The notes beneath the pieces are model-generated. The model searched no databases, was not told the origin of the DNA, and was given only the letters and a program-made list of their open reading frames with translations. The position numbers were made by a program, and so were the translations under genes. Of a DNA stretch of 64,000 bases, positions 53,301 through 62,201 are shown piece after piece (the stretch's first letter is position 1; every line of letters begins with the position of its first letter). The stretch comes from JAMZMI01 sp964353015 (GTDB lineage Bacteria; Bacteroidota; Bacteroidia; Cytophagales; Cyclobacteriaceae): assembly GCA_964353015.1 (NCBI GenBank), contig CAYGUA010000022.1, positions 1 to 64,000 on the forward strand, read 5' to 3'.

Positions 53301-53823
53301 ATGTGACTGTGGCCATGACCATTGCGCCAAACACAAATAGATTGGGAATAAGGAAAATAAGATAAGCTTGTAAATATCCAAGAAAATTGAAATCGCCGAT
53401 ATTTATATTTTCAATACCAAGCAGCCGTTCTCCGATTAGAAAGGCAAAGCCCGAAGATGATATTACCAATATCACAACAAAAAAAGCACTCCAAAACTTA
53501 CCGGCGAGATAAGCTGCTTTGCTAATTGGAAATGAATAAAGAATGTGAAATACCTTGTTTTTGAAATCTCTGTAGATCGACGTACCTATTATGGCAGGCA
53601 ATAGGAACAAAAACAATTTGCCTAAATATTGAAACAGATAATTCAGTTCGTGAGGTGAGTTCAACAATCGACCGGCTTCCTTTGACTTTGAAGGTGTATC
53701 AAAATATCCACCTGTACCCAAAAAGGAAGCCAACGAAAATAGGAAGAAGACCAAAAAATAGATGTAGATCGCCGGATTTTTCAGCCAATACCTGAGTTCA
53801 TATTTAAAAATCTCAAATCCCAT
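50329..53823 (-). CDS. ABC-2 permease fused to M1 family peptidase
   Basis: In the 1164 residues, ~1-580 hold about twelve membrane spans in two ABC-2 permease halves (IYRDFKNKVFHILYSFPISK; RDRIAGMDTLINVTP). Residues ~600-1150 are an M1 aminopeptidase-like domain with HELTHQWFGNQL (~912, HEXXH) and the third zinc ligand in SESITEYITL. A YISYGKGALAF region follows. The peptidase would face the periplasm. The gene overlaps the ATPase gene stop by 1 bp (TAATG), so the two form one exporter. Such permease-peptidase fusions are known in Bacteroidota, but their substrate is not. Confidence 0.9.
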   Translation of the reverse strand: MGFEIFKYELRYWLKNPAIYIYFLVFFLFSLASFLGTGGYFDTPSKSKEAGRLLNSPHELNYLFQYLGKLFLFLLPAIIGTSIYRDFKNKVFHILYSFPISKAAYLAGKFWSAFFVVILVISSSGFAFLIGERLLGIENINIGDFNFLGYLQAYLIFLIPNLFVFGAMVMATVTLTRSIYSGFVLVLLLFFIQLITENIFSSHPFLMAIADPFGQNAVGLETQFWTLTEQNTKLIPIIGAVLYNRLLWFGVALLIFIAVFKKFSLTHHKPELRFWKPGRSSSKINSSKPKTLSGLELTFDFSWSAEILSIWRLSTINVKYIIRNPMFLIFVILAIAAVITMIQKVTNGSEMIMLPLTRLMLHIPTFFYITITTFVTFIYSGMLIHRDRIAGMDTLINVTPTPDWVLLISKTLALIKIQMLLLLVLIVCGITLQLSNGYFSIDIPQYLFYLFVITLPILSIWTFASIFIHTISPNLYVGLFLLLLLWLGKNGFSEFGIKTYLLQFNAPPTLIYSDINGYGNQLAGYFTVLLFWMTIGVMTLLGSYLFWCRERTFTYQEKLRKTYSKTGKLFQMIFGMLCALLICTGYIIYQVEKTDQGKSLNKYDLEKFKSRFGKYENQLQPRITSIRLKLDLYPESNHFDAFGTYTLVNKSEKNIDTLLIKTGFDEITTVEISSKNSLIESDSGMHFFVFLLHDSVTPEDSIYLTFNIKNSPNTLFQRNSNVIENGTFLKHDILPRLGYFASSEKSNPHDSTSLKNHYQAIDSDLIDFEATISTSKNQKVIASGVLQNEWQENDRNVFHYKTDYPMKLGMAINSLNYSHKSDSWNQLPIEIYYHDQHQQNVDHLIAGAKCALGYNTAYFSSYPHQELNIIEFPLSEGSYATSIANALLVSEVRFGVNAKKDKIDLSFYVAAHELTHQWFGNQLIPKDALGAMMLSESITEYITLNIYRKHFGEQNAQQFLKKQRQRYLSGRTKETGIESPLYLVKPEQDYISYGKGALAFNSLAHLIGETELNLVLKSFLEKYSSQNTGYPTSIDFLNMLKKSVPDSMQYLITDLFETITFHENEIKSATIEKSSENEFLVAVEFTVRKYRNEMKESHLPLNDFIEIGFYDEENNMLDLRMVKIDSEENMMLFSVRSKPSKVVLDPNILTIERNIQDNEYAMVQ

Positions 53824-54698
53824 TACAACAATCCCTTCAATGCTGAGAAATAAACATCCTCCAGATTTGCAGGAGTTGTCTTGAAGGTTTGATTTGGTTG
53901 ATTTTCAGAGAAAACCCTGATCGAAAGCAAATTTTCATCCGTAAAATGAGAGGAAATCACAGAATGATTCTCTTCATAATCGCTCAATTCATCTGGTTGA
54001 ATTTGTCGGGACCAGATCCTTGGACCGACATCAATAATAGCTCGTTTGGGTGTGTTTTTATGCACAACACGGCCTTGATTGATGATCGCCATATCTGTGC
54101 ATAGATCAGTCACATCATCAACAATATGGGTGGAAAATAATACCACATTTTGCGAACCTACATCACGCAGTACATTCAGAAACCGCTTGCGTTCGGCAGG
54201 ATCCAAACCTGCAGTTGGTTCATCTACTATGATCAATTTTGGCCTGTTGAGCAGAAGCTGTGCAATCCCAAACCGCTGCTTCATACCACCTGAAAATTCA
54301 CTGACATATTTGTATTGGAATTCAATCAGATTGGTGAGCTCCAGCACTTCATCAATGACCATTTCACGTGCCTTTTTTGAAGCAATTCCCTTTAAAATCG
54401 CAAAATAGTCAAGCAGATTTCTGGCTGATTGCTTTGGATAAACACCGAAATCCTGAGGTAAATATCCAAGTTGTTTTCGCAGTTCTGTTTTGTTAGCCAA
54501 TACATCTATTTCATTGAAATGTATCGAACCATTATCCGGATCCTGAAGAGTTGCAATGGTTCGCATCAATGATGATTTACCAGCACCATTTGGCCCCAAT
54601 AGTCCAAACATTCCAATATTAATGGTGAGCGTCAGGTCATCAATGGCTTTCACACCATTAGGATATTTCTTGGATAGGTTTTTAATACTGAGGTTCAT
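53823..54698 (-). CDS. ABC transporter ATP-binding protein
   Basis: 291 residues from ATG 54698 (MNLSIKNLSKKYPNG); the open frame extends ten codons further to GTG 54728 with a less typical start. Walker A is LLGPNGAGKSS, the signature EFSGGMKQRFGIAQ, Walker B LIIVDEPTAGLD, and the switch His FSTHIVDDV. The C-terminal ~80 residues are an extra domain common in ABC-2 type ATPases. It energises the permease-peptidase encoded by the overlapping next gene. Confidence 0.92.
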   Translation of the reverse strand: MNLSIKNLSKKYPNGVKAIDDLTLTINIGMFGLLGPNGAGKSSLMRTIATLQDPDNGSIHFNEIDVLANKTELRKQLGYLPQDFGVYPKQSARNLLDYFAILKGIASKKAREMVIDEVLELTNLIEFQYKYVSEFSGGMKQRFGIAQLLLNRPKLIIVDEPTAGLDPAERKRFLNVLRDVGSQNVVLFSTHIVDDVTDLCTDMAIINQGRVVHKNTPKRAIIDVGPRIWSRQIQPDELSDYEENHSVISSHFTDENLLSIRVFSENQPNQTFKTTPANLEDVYFSALKGLL

Positions 54699-54798
54699 CG
54701 GCTGAAAATTAATATTTGCCATATGCACATAAGACCTTGTTTAAAATTCATAAACGCCCCTCTTAGACTATCGTAAAACTAATCTCTTGAAATAGAAA

Positions 54799-55671
54799 TT
54801 AATTGGTCATTTGGGACATTACGGATTTATTAAGCGTCCAGTAGATATCAAAATCGATGTGATTGATATTGGAAAAAAATGTTTTTGGAGGTGCGCCAGT
54901 CAATTTTTTAAAATGTTTGATCAAGCCAGGTTGATCACAATATTTATTTTCGTATGCCAGCTGTGATAGTTTCGATGATGTCTTGTCCTCCTGAAATTGG
55001 TGGAAGGCTTTTCTGAATTTTACAATTTGCCTGAATGTATTAGGGGAGCAACAAAGATTCTTTTGAAATAGTCTGTTTAATGTTTTTCTATCAACACCAA
55101 TGTTTTGGGCCAGGTATTGAATCTTGATATCTTCATTGGTACCAAGCAATAAGTCCACAGCTCTCATCATTCGCTGATCTACTTGGTTTTGGTATTTGCT
55201 TAAAAAAAATTGGTCCAAAATTTCAACCTTATGATCTGGATTTGATGTGTCAAATACCTTGTCACAAACCTCTAAAAAGTAACTACCGAAGTGATTAAAA
55301 TATGTGAGATCCGATTTCACAAGGGAACTAAGCGAACAATCTAAAAAATGGTTGATCCCCAAGGGCTCGAATGCTACACATATTTTTTTTATGACTCCAT
55401 ATGTGTGTGCCACTCGTTTGGTTTTGATATTATTCGTGAACAAAACCATGGTTTTACCCGGTTTAGGTTTGCTTGTTCGTAGGTGATTATTCCACGTGAT
55501 CTCACTGTCCTTGTCTACAGTCAGACCAGTTCTGTAATGCGGGTAATAACTGAATTGTTTTTCAAAATCAGGATTGAATGTTTCATAGAAATAATAATAG
55601 GCGATGTGTCGCTTTAATATTTCATTTTTTGGTGATAATGCTATTAAGTCTTCGTGAAACATCTTCGACAT
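54799..55671 (-). CDS. AraC family transcriptional regulator
   Basis: In the 290 residues, ~1-180 form an N-terminal sensing domain without recognised ligand (FSYYPHYRTGLTV, AFEPLGINHFLDCSLSSLV). Residues ~190-280 are the paired helix-turn-helix AraC domain: IQYLAQNIGVDRKTLNRLFQKN, then LSQLAYENKYCDQPGLIKHFKK and the family ending LTGAPPKTFF. It lies 100 bp upstream of the ABC transporter genes on the same strand and may control them. Confidence 0.88.
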   Translation of the reverse strand: MSKMFHEDLIALSPKNEILKRHIAYYYFYETFNPDFEKQFSYYPHYRTGLTVDKDSEITWNNHLRTSKPKPGKTMVLFTNNIKTKRVAHTYGVIKKICVAFEPLGINHFLDCSLSSLVKSDLTYFNHFGSYFLEVCDKVFDTSNPDHKVEILDQFFLSKYQNQVDQRMMRAVDLLLGTNEDIKIQYLAQNIGVDRKTLNRLFQKNLCCSPNTFRQIVKFRKAFHQFQEDKTSSKLSQLAYENKYCDQPGLIKHFKKLTGAPPKTFFSNINHIDFDIYWTLNKSVMSQMTN

Positions 55672-55726
55672 TTACATACAGACGGTTTCGTAAACCATTT
55701 GTTGTCAGTAATTTCACATCGCGAAA

Positions 55727-57271
55727 TTACTGCAACATCAATTCCTTCATTTTTTCTACTTGTATCGATTTATCCACCAACTGCCCATCGTGATAAAACA
55801 TGATTAGTTCCAATGGTAGGTTGTTCCAGGCTAGTTTAGCAACATGATCTGGGCTTATGCTGTGTCTTCCCAGGGTTTTCTCTGTAGGCCAGTCCATGGA
55901 TGGGAATGATACATACGCGAGTTCAGAACACACTATTTTATCAGTAGTATTCACATCAAAATTGAAATCGTATTTTTTGCCGAGCTGTCGGAAAGCGAGA
56001 AGGAGGGCTTCTTTGGATAACGTGTCTTTTTCCCCGTCATCAAATATTGGCCTGAGAATAGCAAAGTCATCAATATTCATAAAATGCTCTAAAGTGCTTA
56101 GCTGCACACCCGACCGTAAAGCCTCAATAATTTGATGTTCATCCTTAGAGTTTGGATTAGTTTCTGAGCTCATCTGTGAAGCGTATGGCTCTACATGCAT
56201 GTCATTCCAAATGCCAATATCAATCAATTCAGATTTCGTTCCTGTCCAGATCGCTACATGTCCAAAGTGTCCTGGGATCAACTTGTCTGTTAGTCTGAAA
56301 GGTGTTTTTTCAAGCAGTATGTCCAATGGCTGTAAAGTTGCCTGAATGTTTTTGAGGGCATCTTCATCGCCGTAGAGCTTTCCCTTTCTTGATTCATATA
56401 AACCTAACGTATTACCAAACAATCCGCTGATTACATCAACACCAGCCTCAGTAGTCTCGCCAAGCATATCTGATGTAATGCGCTCAAAAGCCTCAATCTT
56501 ATTTCCTGCGATTTCCTTAATTCGGATTTGCTTTACGTAATTGTAAGAAGGACTTGATTCAATCAACAATTCCAGATAGGCGAAATCAGAGTCCTCATCT
56601 TCAAGCCGTATCGATTCTTTTTCATTTTCATAAAAAGTCAAAACTCGCCTCACCCTGTGCCTGGTTTCGATCGAATTTGCAGCTAAAGTCATTTCCGTGA
56701 GTTTGTTAGAGATAAGACCAAAACCCATATCTGGGTCATTGATGATTTTTCTAAGTCGGGCATCTTGCTCAAATAAGATGGTCCCCAATAGATAATTATC
56801 ATATAGGGTCATCGCAGCACCTAAAGAAAGCATCAATCCTTTTAGACGCAGTTTTGGATCTATCTGGTATTTTTCCAATGTGGCAACTGATACATCTACG
56901 CCGCATTCATATCGATTGGCGATAGCATATAAATCTTCTCTGATTTCAAGATAATCCTCTGTGCCAGTTTTGAGAATGAGCAGATCTCTACTGCTCAAAG
57001 GCATTTCTTTGTTGTTCTTTAGTCTGTTTGAAACTTCCAGCATTTGTGATCTGGCGACCAGACTGTATTCAACCAACATCTGTAGTTTTTCATAGTCTTC
57101 CTGATAAAGCATTTCAGGTGGTGTACCATCCGCTAATTTGAGAGCGAGCTGATCGAAACAATTGGTTTCCTTTTCTTCGACACTAGCACTTATGTGGAAG
57201 TATGTGTAGGCTGCATAGGCTATTATAAGGATAAGGATGGTGAATGCACCTCTTTTAAGGTATTTGGTCAT
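55727..57271 (-). CDS. YiiX-like permuted papain-type cysteine hydrolase
   Basis: The 514 residues have one N-terminal membrane anchor (FTILILIIAYAAYTYFHI) and a helical region up to ~310 that is not part of the usual family. Then comes a permuted NlpC/P60 domain with PGHFGHVAIWTG (His ~337), SGVQLSTLEHFMNIDDFAILRP and KIVCSELAYVSF (Cys ~448), so the histidine precedes the cysteine as in YiiX/YebB proteins. Such enzymes act on amide or acyl bonds, perhaps in lipids or cell wall. The long helical N-terminal part is the odd feature. It is a single gene. Confidence 0.8.
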   Translation of the reverse strand: MTKYLKRGAFTILILIIAYAAYTYFHISASVEEKETNCFDQLALKLADGTPPEMLYQEDYEKLQMLVEYSLVARSQMLEVSNRLKNNKEMPLSSRDLLILKTGTEDYLEIREDLYAIANRYECGVDVSVATLEKYQIDPKLRLKGLMLSLGAAMTLYDNYLLGTILFEQDARLRKIINDPDMGFGLISNKLTEMTLAANSIETRHRVRRVLTFYENEKESIRLEDEDSDFAYLELLIESSPSYNYVKQIRIKEIAGNKIEAFERITSDMLGETTEAGVDVISGLFGNTLGLYESRKGKLYGDEDALKNIQATLQPLDILLEKTPFRLTDKLIPGHFGHVAIWTGTKSELIDIGIWNDMHVEPYASQMSSETNPNSKDEHQIIEALRSGVQLSTLEHFMNIDDFAILRPIFDDGEKDTLSKEALLLAFRQLGKKYDFNFDVNTTDKIVCSELAYVSFPSMDWPTEKTLGRHSISPDHVAKLAWNNLPLELIMFYHDGQLVDKSIQVEKMKELMLQ

Positions 57272-57449
57272 GGCTAGGTTGGGTTAGGAGATTATTCAAC
57301 AACCGGCTATTCGGAATGATAGGATAGTCCGAACAATTTTTAAGTTGAATGAAAATGAATTTAACGATAATAATGGTAGCAAGCAATATTTGACTTGGCG
57401 CAATTAATTGAAATCGAATTTTCTAAATCATTACATATAATTGATTTAA

Positions 57450-58772
57450 CTAATCATTTCCCAATTCACCTTTCACAGCTATCACGAGAGTGATGTCTTT
57501 GTCAAAACCGATTGGATTACCAGCTGCATCTAGCTGTACGCTGCTTTTGTTGTTGTCACTCGGATGTTGGATGGACATAAACAAAAATCGAAAATCAGGA
57601 GAGAAGGTAATTCCGGTAGGCTCAGAACCAATTGGAGTAGATCCAAATATTCTTACACTTGGGTTAAGTTGCGTATGCTCTTTGGAAACTACCCAAATGT
57701 AATTTTTGTCACCATCCTGGAGTACCCAAAGATTGCCCTGACTATCAAATGCAAGATTATCATTACCATATCCCCAATTCACTTTGGTTGTACCATTGAG
57801 ATGCTTGATCGTATAGAACATGTTTCCTACAAAGGTCTCCATTTTTGATACTGTAGTCCCTGTGAGTGGATCTGAGTCATTGAAGCGATAAACCTGATCT
57901 TCGCCTTTCACTGAAAAATAGACCCAGCCATTCGGGCCGATTTCAACGTCTTCGATTCCGTTAAATTCAGTGGCATCAGCATCCTCGCTTTGCGATAGTG
58001 TGGAATTGCGTTCTTCTGGAGTGGTATTTTTGATCAATATCCATGCGCCACTTCCATTTTTCGAACCGCGATAAACATATAGTTTTCCATTGCTCAAGTC
58101 CTTAGGCTGATCCGCCACAAACTTGTATAAATAACCCGGATTGGAATCTGCTCCTTCGTACACTGTTCGCAGGTTGCTGTGTACAATGATATTTTCATGT
58201 TTGAAGTTGCCGAGTGCCCATCTTTTGTCGATTACTTTTTTGGTAGCCGGATCAATCTCTACGCACCAGCCCAAATCATTATATCCATCTTCATTCGAAT
58301 CGGCTTCAGAAATAGCTTCTTCACAAGTTACTATTGTGTTCCAGGGAGTGACTGTGCCAGAACAATTACTTATTGTGCCAGCAACGCCACTGAAATCAAC
58401 AGCCTGAGAAAAGGTAGTTTCCCAAAGTTTTGAGCGTTTATTGAAGTTGATGTCGAGCATGGTTACGCCACCTACATTCAGTTCTGCATTGATGCTCAGA
58501 TATCCCTTTTCACTACTTCCATCGATAGGTACATAGCCCGTAAAATCTGTATTTCTACGCAAAGTTCCTCCTTCAGTCAAAGCGTCTCCCTTTTCTATGA
58601 TTTTTTGAAAAACGTGGGTGGAGGGGATGATGAACTCCGTACTTTGACCCTTTGGCTCGATGGAGATAAAATCACCAATTGGTTGTTGGGATTTGGCCTG
58701 ACAGCCCAAAAGAAAGAATGGGATGATTTTTAGTAGGGTCTTTGGAATTAACATCGTCTTTGAAATAGTCAT
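57450..58772 (-). CDS. PhoX family phosphatase (DUF839), lipoprotein
   Basis: ATG 58772 was chosen; the frame opens at TTG 58790, and ATG 58754 is also possible. KIIPFFLLGCQAK is a lipobox. The PhoX pattern is clear: GGTLRRNTDFTGYVPI, SGVAGTISNCSGTVTPWNTI followed by TCEEA, WALGNFKHENIIVH, NGIEDVEIGPNGWVYFSVKG and SEPTGITFSPDFRFLFMSIQ with HP-DN. PhoX enzymes are calcium- and iron-dependent alkaline phosphatases that release phosphate outside the cytoplasm, often made under phosphate limitation. It is a single gene. Confidence 0.88.
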   Translation of the reverse strand: MTISKTMLIPKTLLKIIPFFLLGCQAKSQQPIGDFISIEPKGQSTEFIIPSTHVFQKIIEKGDALTEGGTLRRNTDFTGYVPIDGSSEKGYLSINAELNVGGVTMLDINFNKRSKLWETTFSQAVDFSGVAGTISNCSGTVTPWNTIVTCEEAISEADSNEDGYNDLGWCVEIDPATKKVIDKRWALGNFKHENIIVHSNLRTVYEGADSNPGYLYKFVADQPKDLSNGKLYVYRGSKNGSGAWILIKNTTPEERNSTLSQSEDADATEFNGIEDVEIGPNGWVYFSVKGEDQVYRFNDSDPLTGTTVSKMETFVGNMFYTIKHLNGTTKVNWGYGNDNLAFDSQGNLWVLQDGDKNYIWVVSKEHTQLNPSVRIFGSTPIGSEPTGITFSPDFRFLFMSIQHPSDNNKSSVQLDAAGNPIGFDKDITLVIAVKGELGND

Positions 58773-59228
58773 ACCGTAAGTTAACGTCAAAATGGATCTA
58801 TAGAAAGGAGGTACCCAATCGTATGCGAAAAGTTAAAAGGAAGGTAAAAAGGTAATCGCTCGGATATTCCGAGTGAGGATTATCGGAAGGGTATTTTGCC
58901 CGATTTTCGTTATCTCTTCCAAGCCAAAAGGGTCACCATATTTATCACTTGGCCAAGCCAAGCGATTGAGGAAAGGCGAGAATCTTTTAAGCAAAAAATC
59001 CATAAAACTCACTCTCAGCTTCCCAGCCCCGATAGAGGTGATAGCTCCCGAAGGATGAGGGACTAAAGCCGAAAGCGGGAGCAATGGTGGCTCTGATTGC
59101 TGACTGTTCGCTCCTCAAAAATCTTTAGTTTTAAGATTAGGAGTGAGGAACATTAATTCTTTATAAATTCGCGTTCCCATCGCTAGTGATGGGTTTAGAA
59201 TGTTTCACTACAAGTAAATCCCACAACA
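58773..59228. other. intergenic region with several inverted repeats, upstream of prfB
   Basis: No convincing gene. Inverted repeats: CTCGGA-TAT-TCCGAG (58859-58873); GCTCCCG (59044-59050) with CGGGAGC (59076-59082); a nested stem at 59106-59151 with CTCCT/AGGAG around ATCTT/AAGAT, closed by GTTC/GAAC; and CCCATC-GCTAGT-GATGGG (59176-59193) followed by TTTAG. An open frame of 83 codons on the minus strand (58833-59084) has odd composition and overlaps two stems, so I do not call it. The block could be a structured RNA or a dispersed repeat element. Confidence 0.4.
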
Positions 59229-60315
59229 ATGACATCAGAGCAGCTGAAAGACATGAAGCGCCGCGTATCTGCCTTGAGGGGGTATCTTTGACTATGATAC
59301 CAAGAAAAAGGAGATAGAGGAGGAGGAGCTGGTGACGGCCCAGCCCGATTTTTGGAATGATGCCGAAAAAGCCGAATCTATATTAAAAATTATTAGAGGT
59401 AAAAAAGCCTGGACGGATGCTTTCGAAGAAATGGAAAGCGCCGTAGAGGAGGTAGAAACTTTGCAAGAGTTCCTGGACGATGGCGAGGGAACGGAAGCGG
59501 AAGTGAATGCCGCATTTAAAGTAGCAGCTGACCTGATTGAAGATCTGGAGATGAAAAAAATGCTCTCCGGTGAAGAAGATCAGCTTGGCGCCATGCTACA
59601 AATCACACCTGGTGCAGGTGGTACGGAAAGTAACGACTGGGCAGGCATCTTGATGCGTATGTACATCATGTTTGGCGAGTCGCAAGGTTATAAAGTGCGT
59701 GAAGTAGACTATCAACCGGGTGATGTAGCAGGTGTAAAATCTGTTACACTTGAGTTTGATGGCCCGATGGCTTACGGATTTTTAAAATCAGAAAATGGTG
59801 TGCACCGATTGGTGCGTATTTCTCCATTTGATAGTGGTGGCAGACGACATACTTCTTTTGCGTCTGTTTATGTATATCCGATAGTTGATGATTCTATTGA
59901 GATTGATATTCATCCGAACGATATAGAGATGCAAACCTCCCGAAGTGGTGGTGCTGGTGGTCAGAATGTAAACAAGGTGGAAACCAAAGTGCAGCTGACT
60001 CACAAACCTACAGGTATTGTAGTGGTCTGCTCTGTGGATCGATCTCAGCTCGGCAACCGCGAGCGCGCCATGCAGATGTTGAAATCGCAGCTTTATCAGA
60101 TCGAAGTGGAAAAAAGAAACTCCGAGCGAGATAAAGTAGAGGCCGGAAAGATGAAAATCGATTTTGGCTCGCAGATCAGAAACTACGTGTTGCATCCATA
60201 TAAGCTGATCAAGGATGCACGAACAGGTCATGAGAGAACCGATGTACAAAACGTACTTGATGGTGATCTGATGGACTACCTGAAAGCTTATTTGCTTCAG
60301 CAGCAGGAAAAATAG
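59229..60315 (+). CDS. prfB: peptide chain release factor 2 with programmed +1 frameshift
   Basis: ATG 59229 opens a 20-codon frame ending at TGA 59289-59291. The bases before it, AGGGGGTATCTTTGAC, are the classic RF2 slippery site (Shine-Dalgarno-like AGGGGG, CTT, in-frame TGA followed by C). Shifting +1 after CTT 59286-59288 continues at GAC 59290 to the stop at 60315, giving 361 residues, normal for RF2. SPF (in RISPFDSGGRRH) is the codon-reading tripeptide and GGQ (~243-245) the hydrolysis motif. RF2 stops at UGA/UAA; low RF2 favours the shift, so the protein controls its own synthesis. Coordinates span join(59229..59288,59290..60315). Confidence 0.97.
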
Positions 60316-60327
60316 ATAATAAGTCGA

Positions 60328-60363
60328 GATGATCCGTGGACAAATCATGGATCATCCGCTTTT
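60328..60363 (+). terminator. terminator of prfB
   Basis: GATGATCCGTG (60328-60338) pairs with CATGGATCATC (60346-60356) in an 11-bp stem with one G-T pair, followed by CGCTTTTACTTTT. Confidence 0.75.
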
Positions 60364-60390
60364 ACTTTTCGACTGACAATAAACCTACTC

Positions 60391-61542
60391 ATGCTCAAAA
60401 CATACTCTAGGAACTTTTGGCTTTTGTCCTTTAGTTCCTATTTGTTTTTTTCATCGTTTACGATGATCATCGCTGAGCTACCGGCCTACTTGGCAAGGTT
60501 GGGCGGGATCGAATATATTGGGTTGATCGTAGCGTTATTTACCCTTACCGCAGGACTTTCCAGACCATTTAGCGGTAAACTCACTGATAAATGGGGTAGA
60601 ATTCCAGTTATGATCGTGGGAGCAGTAGCAAGTGCGATCGCTGGTTTGCTTTATCCTGTTTTGGCAACAGTCTGGGGCTTCTTGTTTATCCGATTGATTC
60701 ATGGATTTTCCACCGGATTTAAACCAACCGGCACTTCAGCATATATCGCTGACATTGTACCACCAAACAAGCGGGGAGAGGCACTGGGCATCAGTAGTTT
60801 TTTTGGAACGATTGGTATGGCTTCTGGTCCGGCCATCGGCTCCACTATTTATGTTCACTTTGGCATCAACACTCTTTTTTATTGCTGCACTGCCTTTGCC
60901 ATTGGTTCGGTGTTGATCCTGATCGGGATGAAGGAAACTTTAGTAGAAAGGGAGAAATTCAGTTTCTCGATGCTGAAGATCAAGCGAGCTGATATTTACG
61001 AACCGGCGGTTATAGAACCTGCTATCGTGATGGTGCTGACTACCTTCTGTTTCGGGACGCTCATCACATTATCGCCTGATTTTAGTGTGTATTTAGGTAT
61101 TGAAAATAAAGGCTTGTTTTATACTTTCTTTACTGGTTCGTCGCTGCTCGTAAGAATATTTGGTGGGCAAATGTCCGATAAGTTTGGACGAAAAAAGGTG
61201 CTTTATGCAAGTACAAGCATGCTCTTTGTGAGCATGGTAGTTATTGGTTTATCTCAAACGCCCACACAATTTTTCGTTGGTGCTTTTATGTTTGGGCTCG
61301 GATATGGTCTCAACTCGCCTACACTTTTTGCATGGACCATTGATCTTAGTCCGGAAAAGACCAGAGGGCGGGGGATAAGTACCCTCTTCATTTTTCTTGA
61401 AGTTGGGATTGGATTAGGTGCGCTCATATCCGGTACGGTCTATCAGGGCATGACGGATCGCTTTCCTATGATTTTTGGCGTGGCTGGTTTTTTCTCGTTA
61501 TTAGCGTTATTTTACCTGACTTTTTTTACTTCAAAGAAATGA
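60391..61542 (+). CDS. MFS transporter
   Basis: The 383 residues have about twelve membrane spans. The family motif between spans 2 and 3 reads GKLTDKWGRIPVMI, and its repeat in the second half GGQMSDKFGRKKVLY. IHGFSTGFKPTGTSAYIADIVPPNKRGEALG fits the drug/metabolite MFS groups. The substrate cannot be told. It overlaps the YhhN gene by 4 bp (ATGA), so both are made together. Confidence 0.9.
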   Translation: MLKTYSRNFWLLSFSSYLFFSSFTMIIAELPAYLARLGGIEYIGLIVALFTLTAGLSRPFSGKLTDKWGRIPVMIVGAVASAIAGLLYPVLATVWGFLFIRLIHGFSTGFKPTGTSAYIADIVPPNKRGEALGISSFFGTIGMASGPAIGSTIYVHFGINTLFYCCTAFAIGSVLILIGMKETLVEREKFSFSMLKIKRADIYEPAVIEPAIVMVLTTFCFGTLITLSPDFSVYLGIENKGLFYTFFTGSSLLVRIFGGQMSDKFGRKKVLYASTSMLFVSMVVIGLSQTPTQFFVGAFMFGLGYGLNSPTLFAWTIDLSPEKTRGRGISTLFIFLEVGIGLGALISGTVYQGMTDRFPMIFGVAGFFSLLALFYLTFFTSKK

Positions 61543-62195
61543 TCAGAATCATCACCATCCTCTATTTTGCTGTCGGTGCAGTCAATGTGTTTGCGCAGTT
61601 GATGGGCTACAGTGATCTCAATATGTTCACCAAGCCTCTGCTGATGCCAATACTCATTTATTATGTTTTTTTATATGCAGATGGGGTTATCAGTTTGCCA
61701 AGATTGCTAACTGCTGGGGCGCTTGTATTTTCCTGGTTGGGAGATGTGATCTTGTTGACCAAAGATGATGAAATGTTCTTTTTGGGTGGACTTGGATCTT
61801 TTTTGGTCGCACAGGTGATCTACGCGATTACCTTGTCCAAGGCGAGTTTTCAACCAATCAAATTTGAATTGAAACCACTATTGCCTCTGATTTTGTACGG
61901 AGCATTACTTTTGTTTGCCCTGATACGAAAGTCTGGAGATTTGGCGCCAGCTATTGTGGTTTATGGGTTTTGTATTCTGATCATGCTGAGTGTGGCGAGA
62001 TTGAGAAGATGGGGCACAAATACAGAAAGTTACAAACTTGCTTTTATTGGTGCTTTTCTGTTTGTGGTATCTGACTCTATTCTGGGGCTCAATAAATTTG
62101 TTTTTGATATCCCTGCAGCAGAATTTTTAGTCATGGGAACCTATATTCCTGCTCAATATTTTTTAGTGAAGGGTTTACTTAGCCATCCGGCCTGA
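61539..62195 (+). CDS. YhhN family membrane protein (lysoplasmalogenase-like)
   Basis: The 218 residues have seven or eight membrane spans. The family motif region LTAGALVFSWLGDVILL and the later FLFVVSDSILGLNKF carry conserved Asp residues typical of the YhhN/TMEM86 family. Some members hydrolyse the vinyl-ether bond of lysoplasmalogen. It is translationally coupled to the MFS gene upstream and convergent with the RelE-like toxin gene, 6 bp away. Confidence 0.85.
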   Translation: MIRIITILYFAVGAVNVFAQLMGYSDLNMFTKPLLMPILIYYVFLYADGVISLPRLLTAGALVFSWLGDVILLTKDDEMFFLGGLGSFLVAQVIYAITLSKASFQPIKFELKPLLPLILYGALLLFALIRKSGDLAPAIVVYGFCILIMLSVARLRRWGTNTESYKLAFIGAFLFVVSDSILGLNKFVFDIPAAEFLVMGTYIPAQYFLVKGLLSHPA

Positions 62196-62201
62196 TATAT
62201 C

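Noticed and set aside
58833..59084. 83-codon open frame on the minus strand
   Set aside because: Odd composition, overlaps inverted repeats and stands alone; more likely a by-product of a structured or repeated element.
59229..59331. Early stop codon in prfB that looks like a frameshift mutation
   Set aside because: It is the conserved programmed +1 shift site of RF2, not damage.
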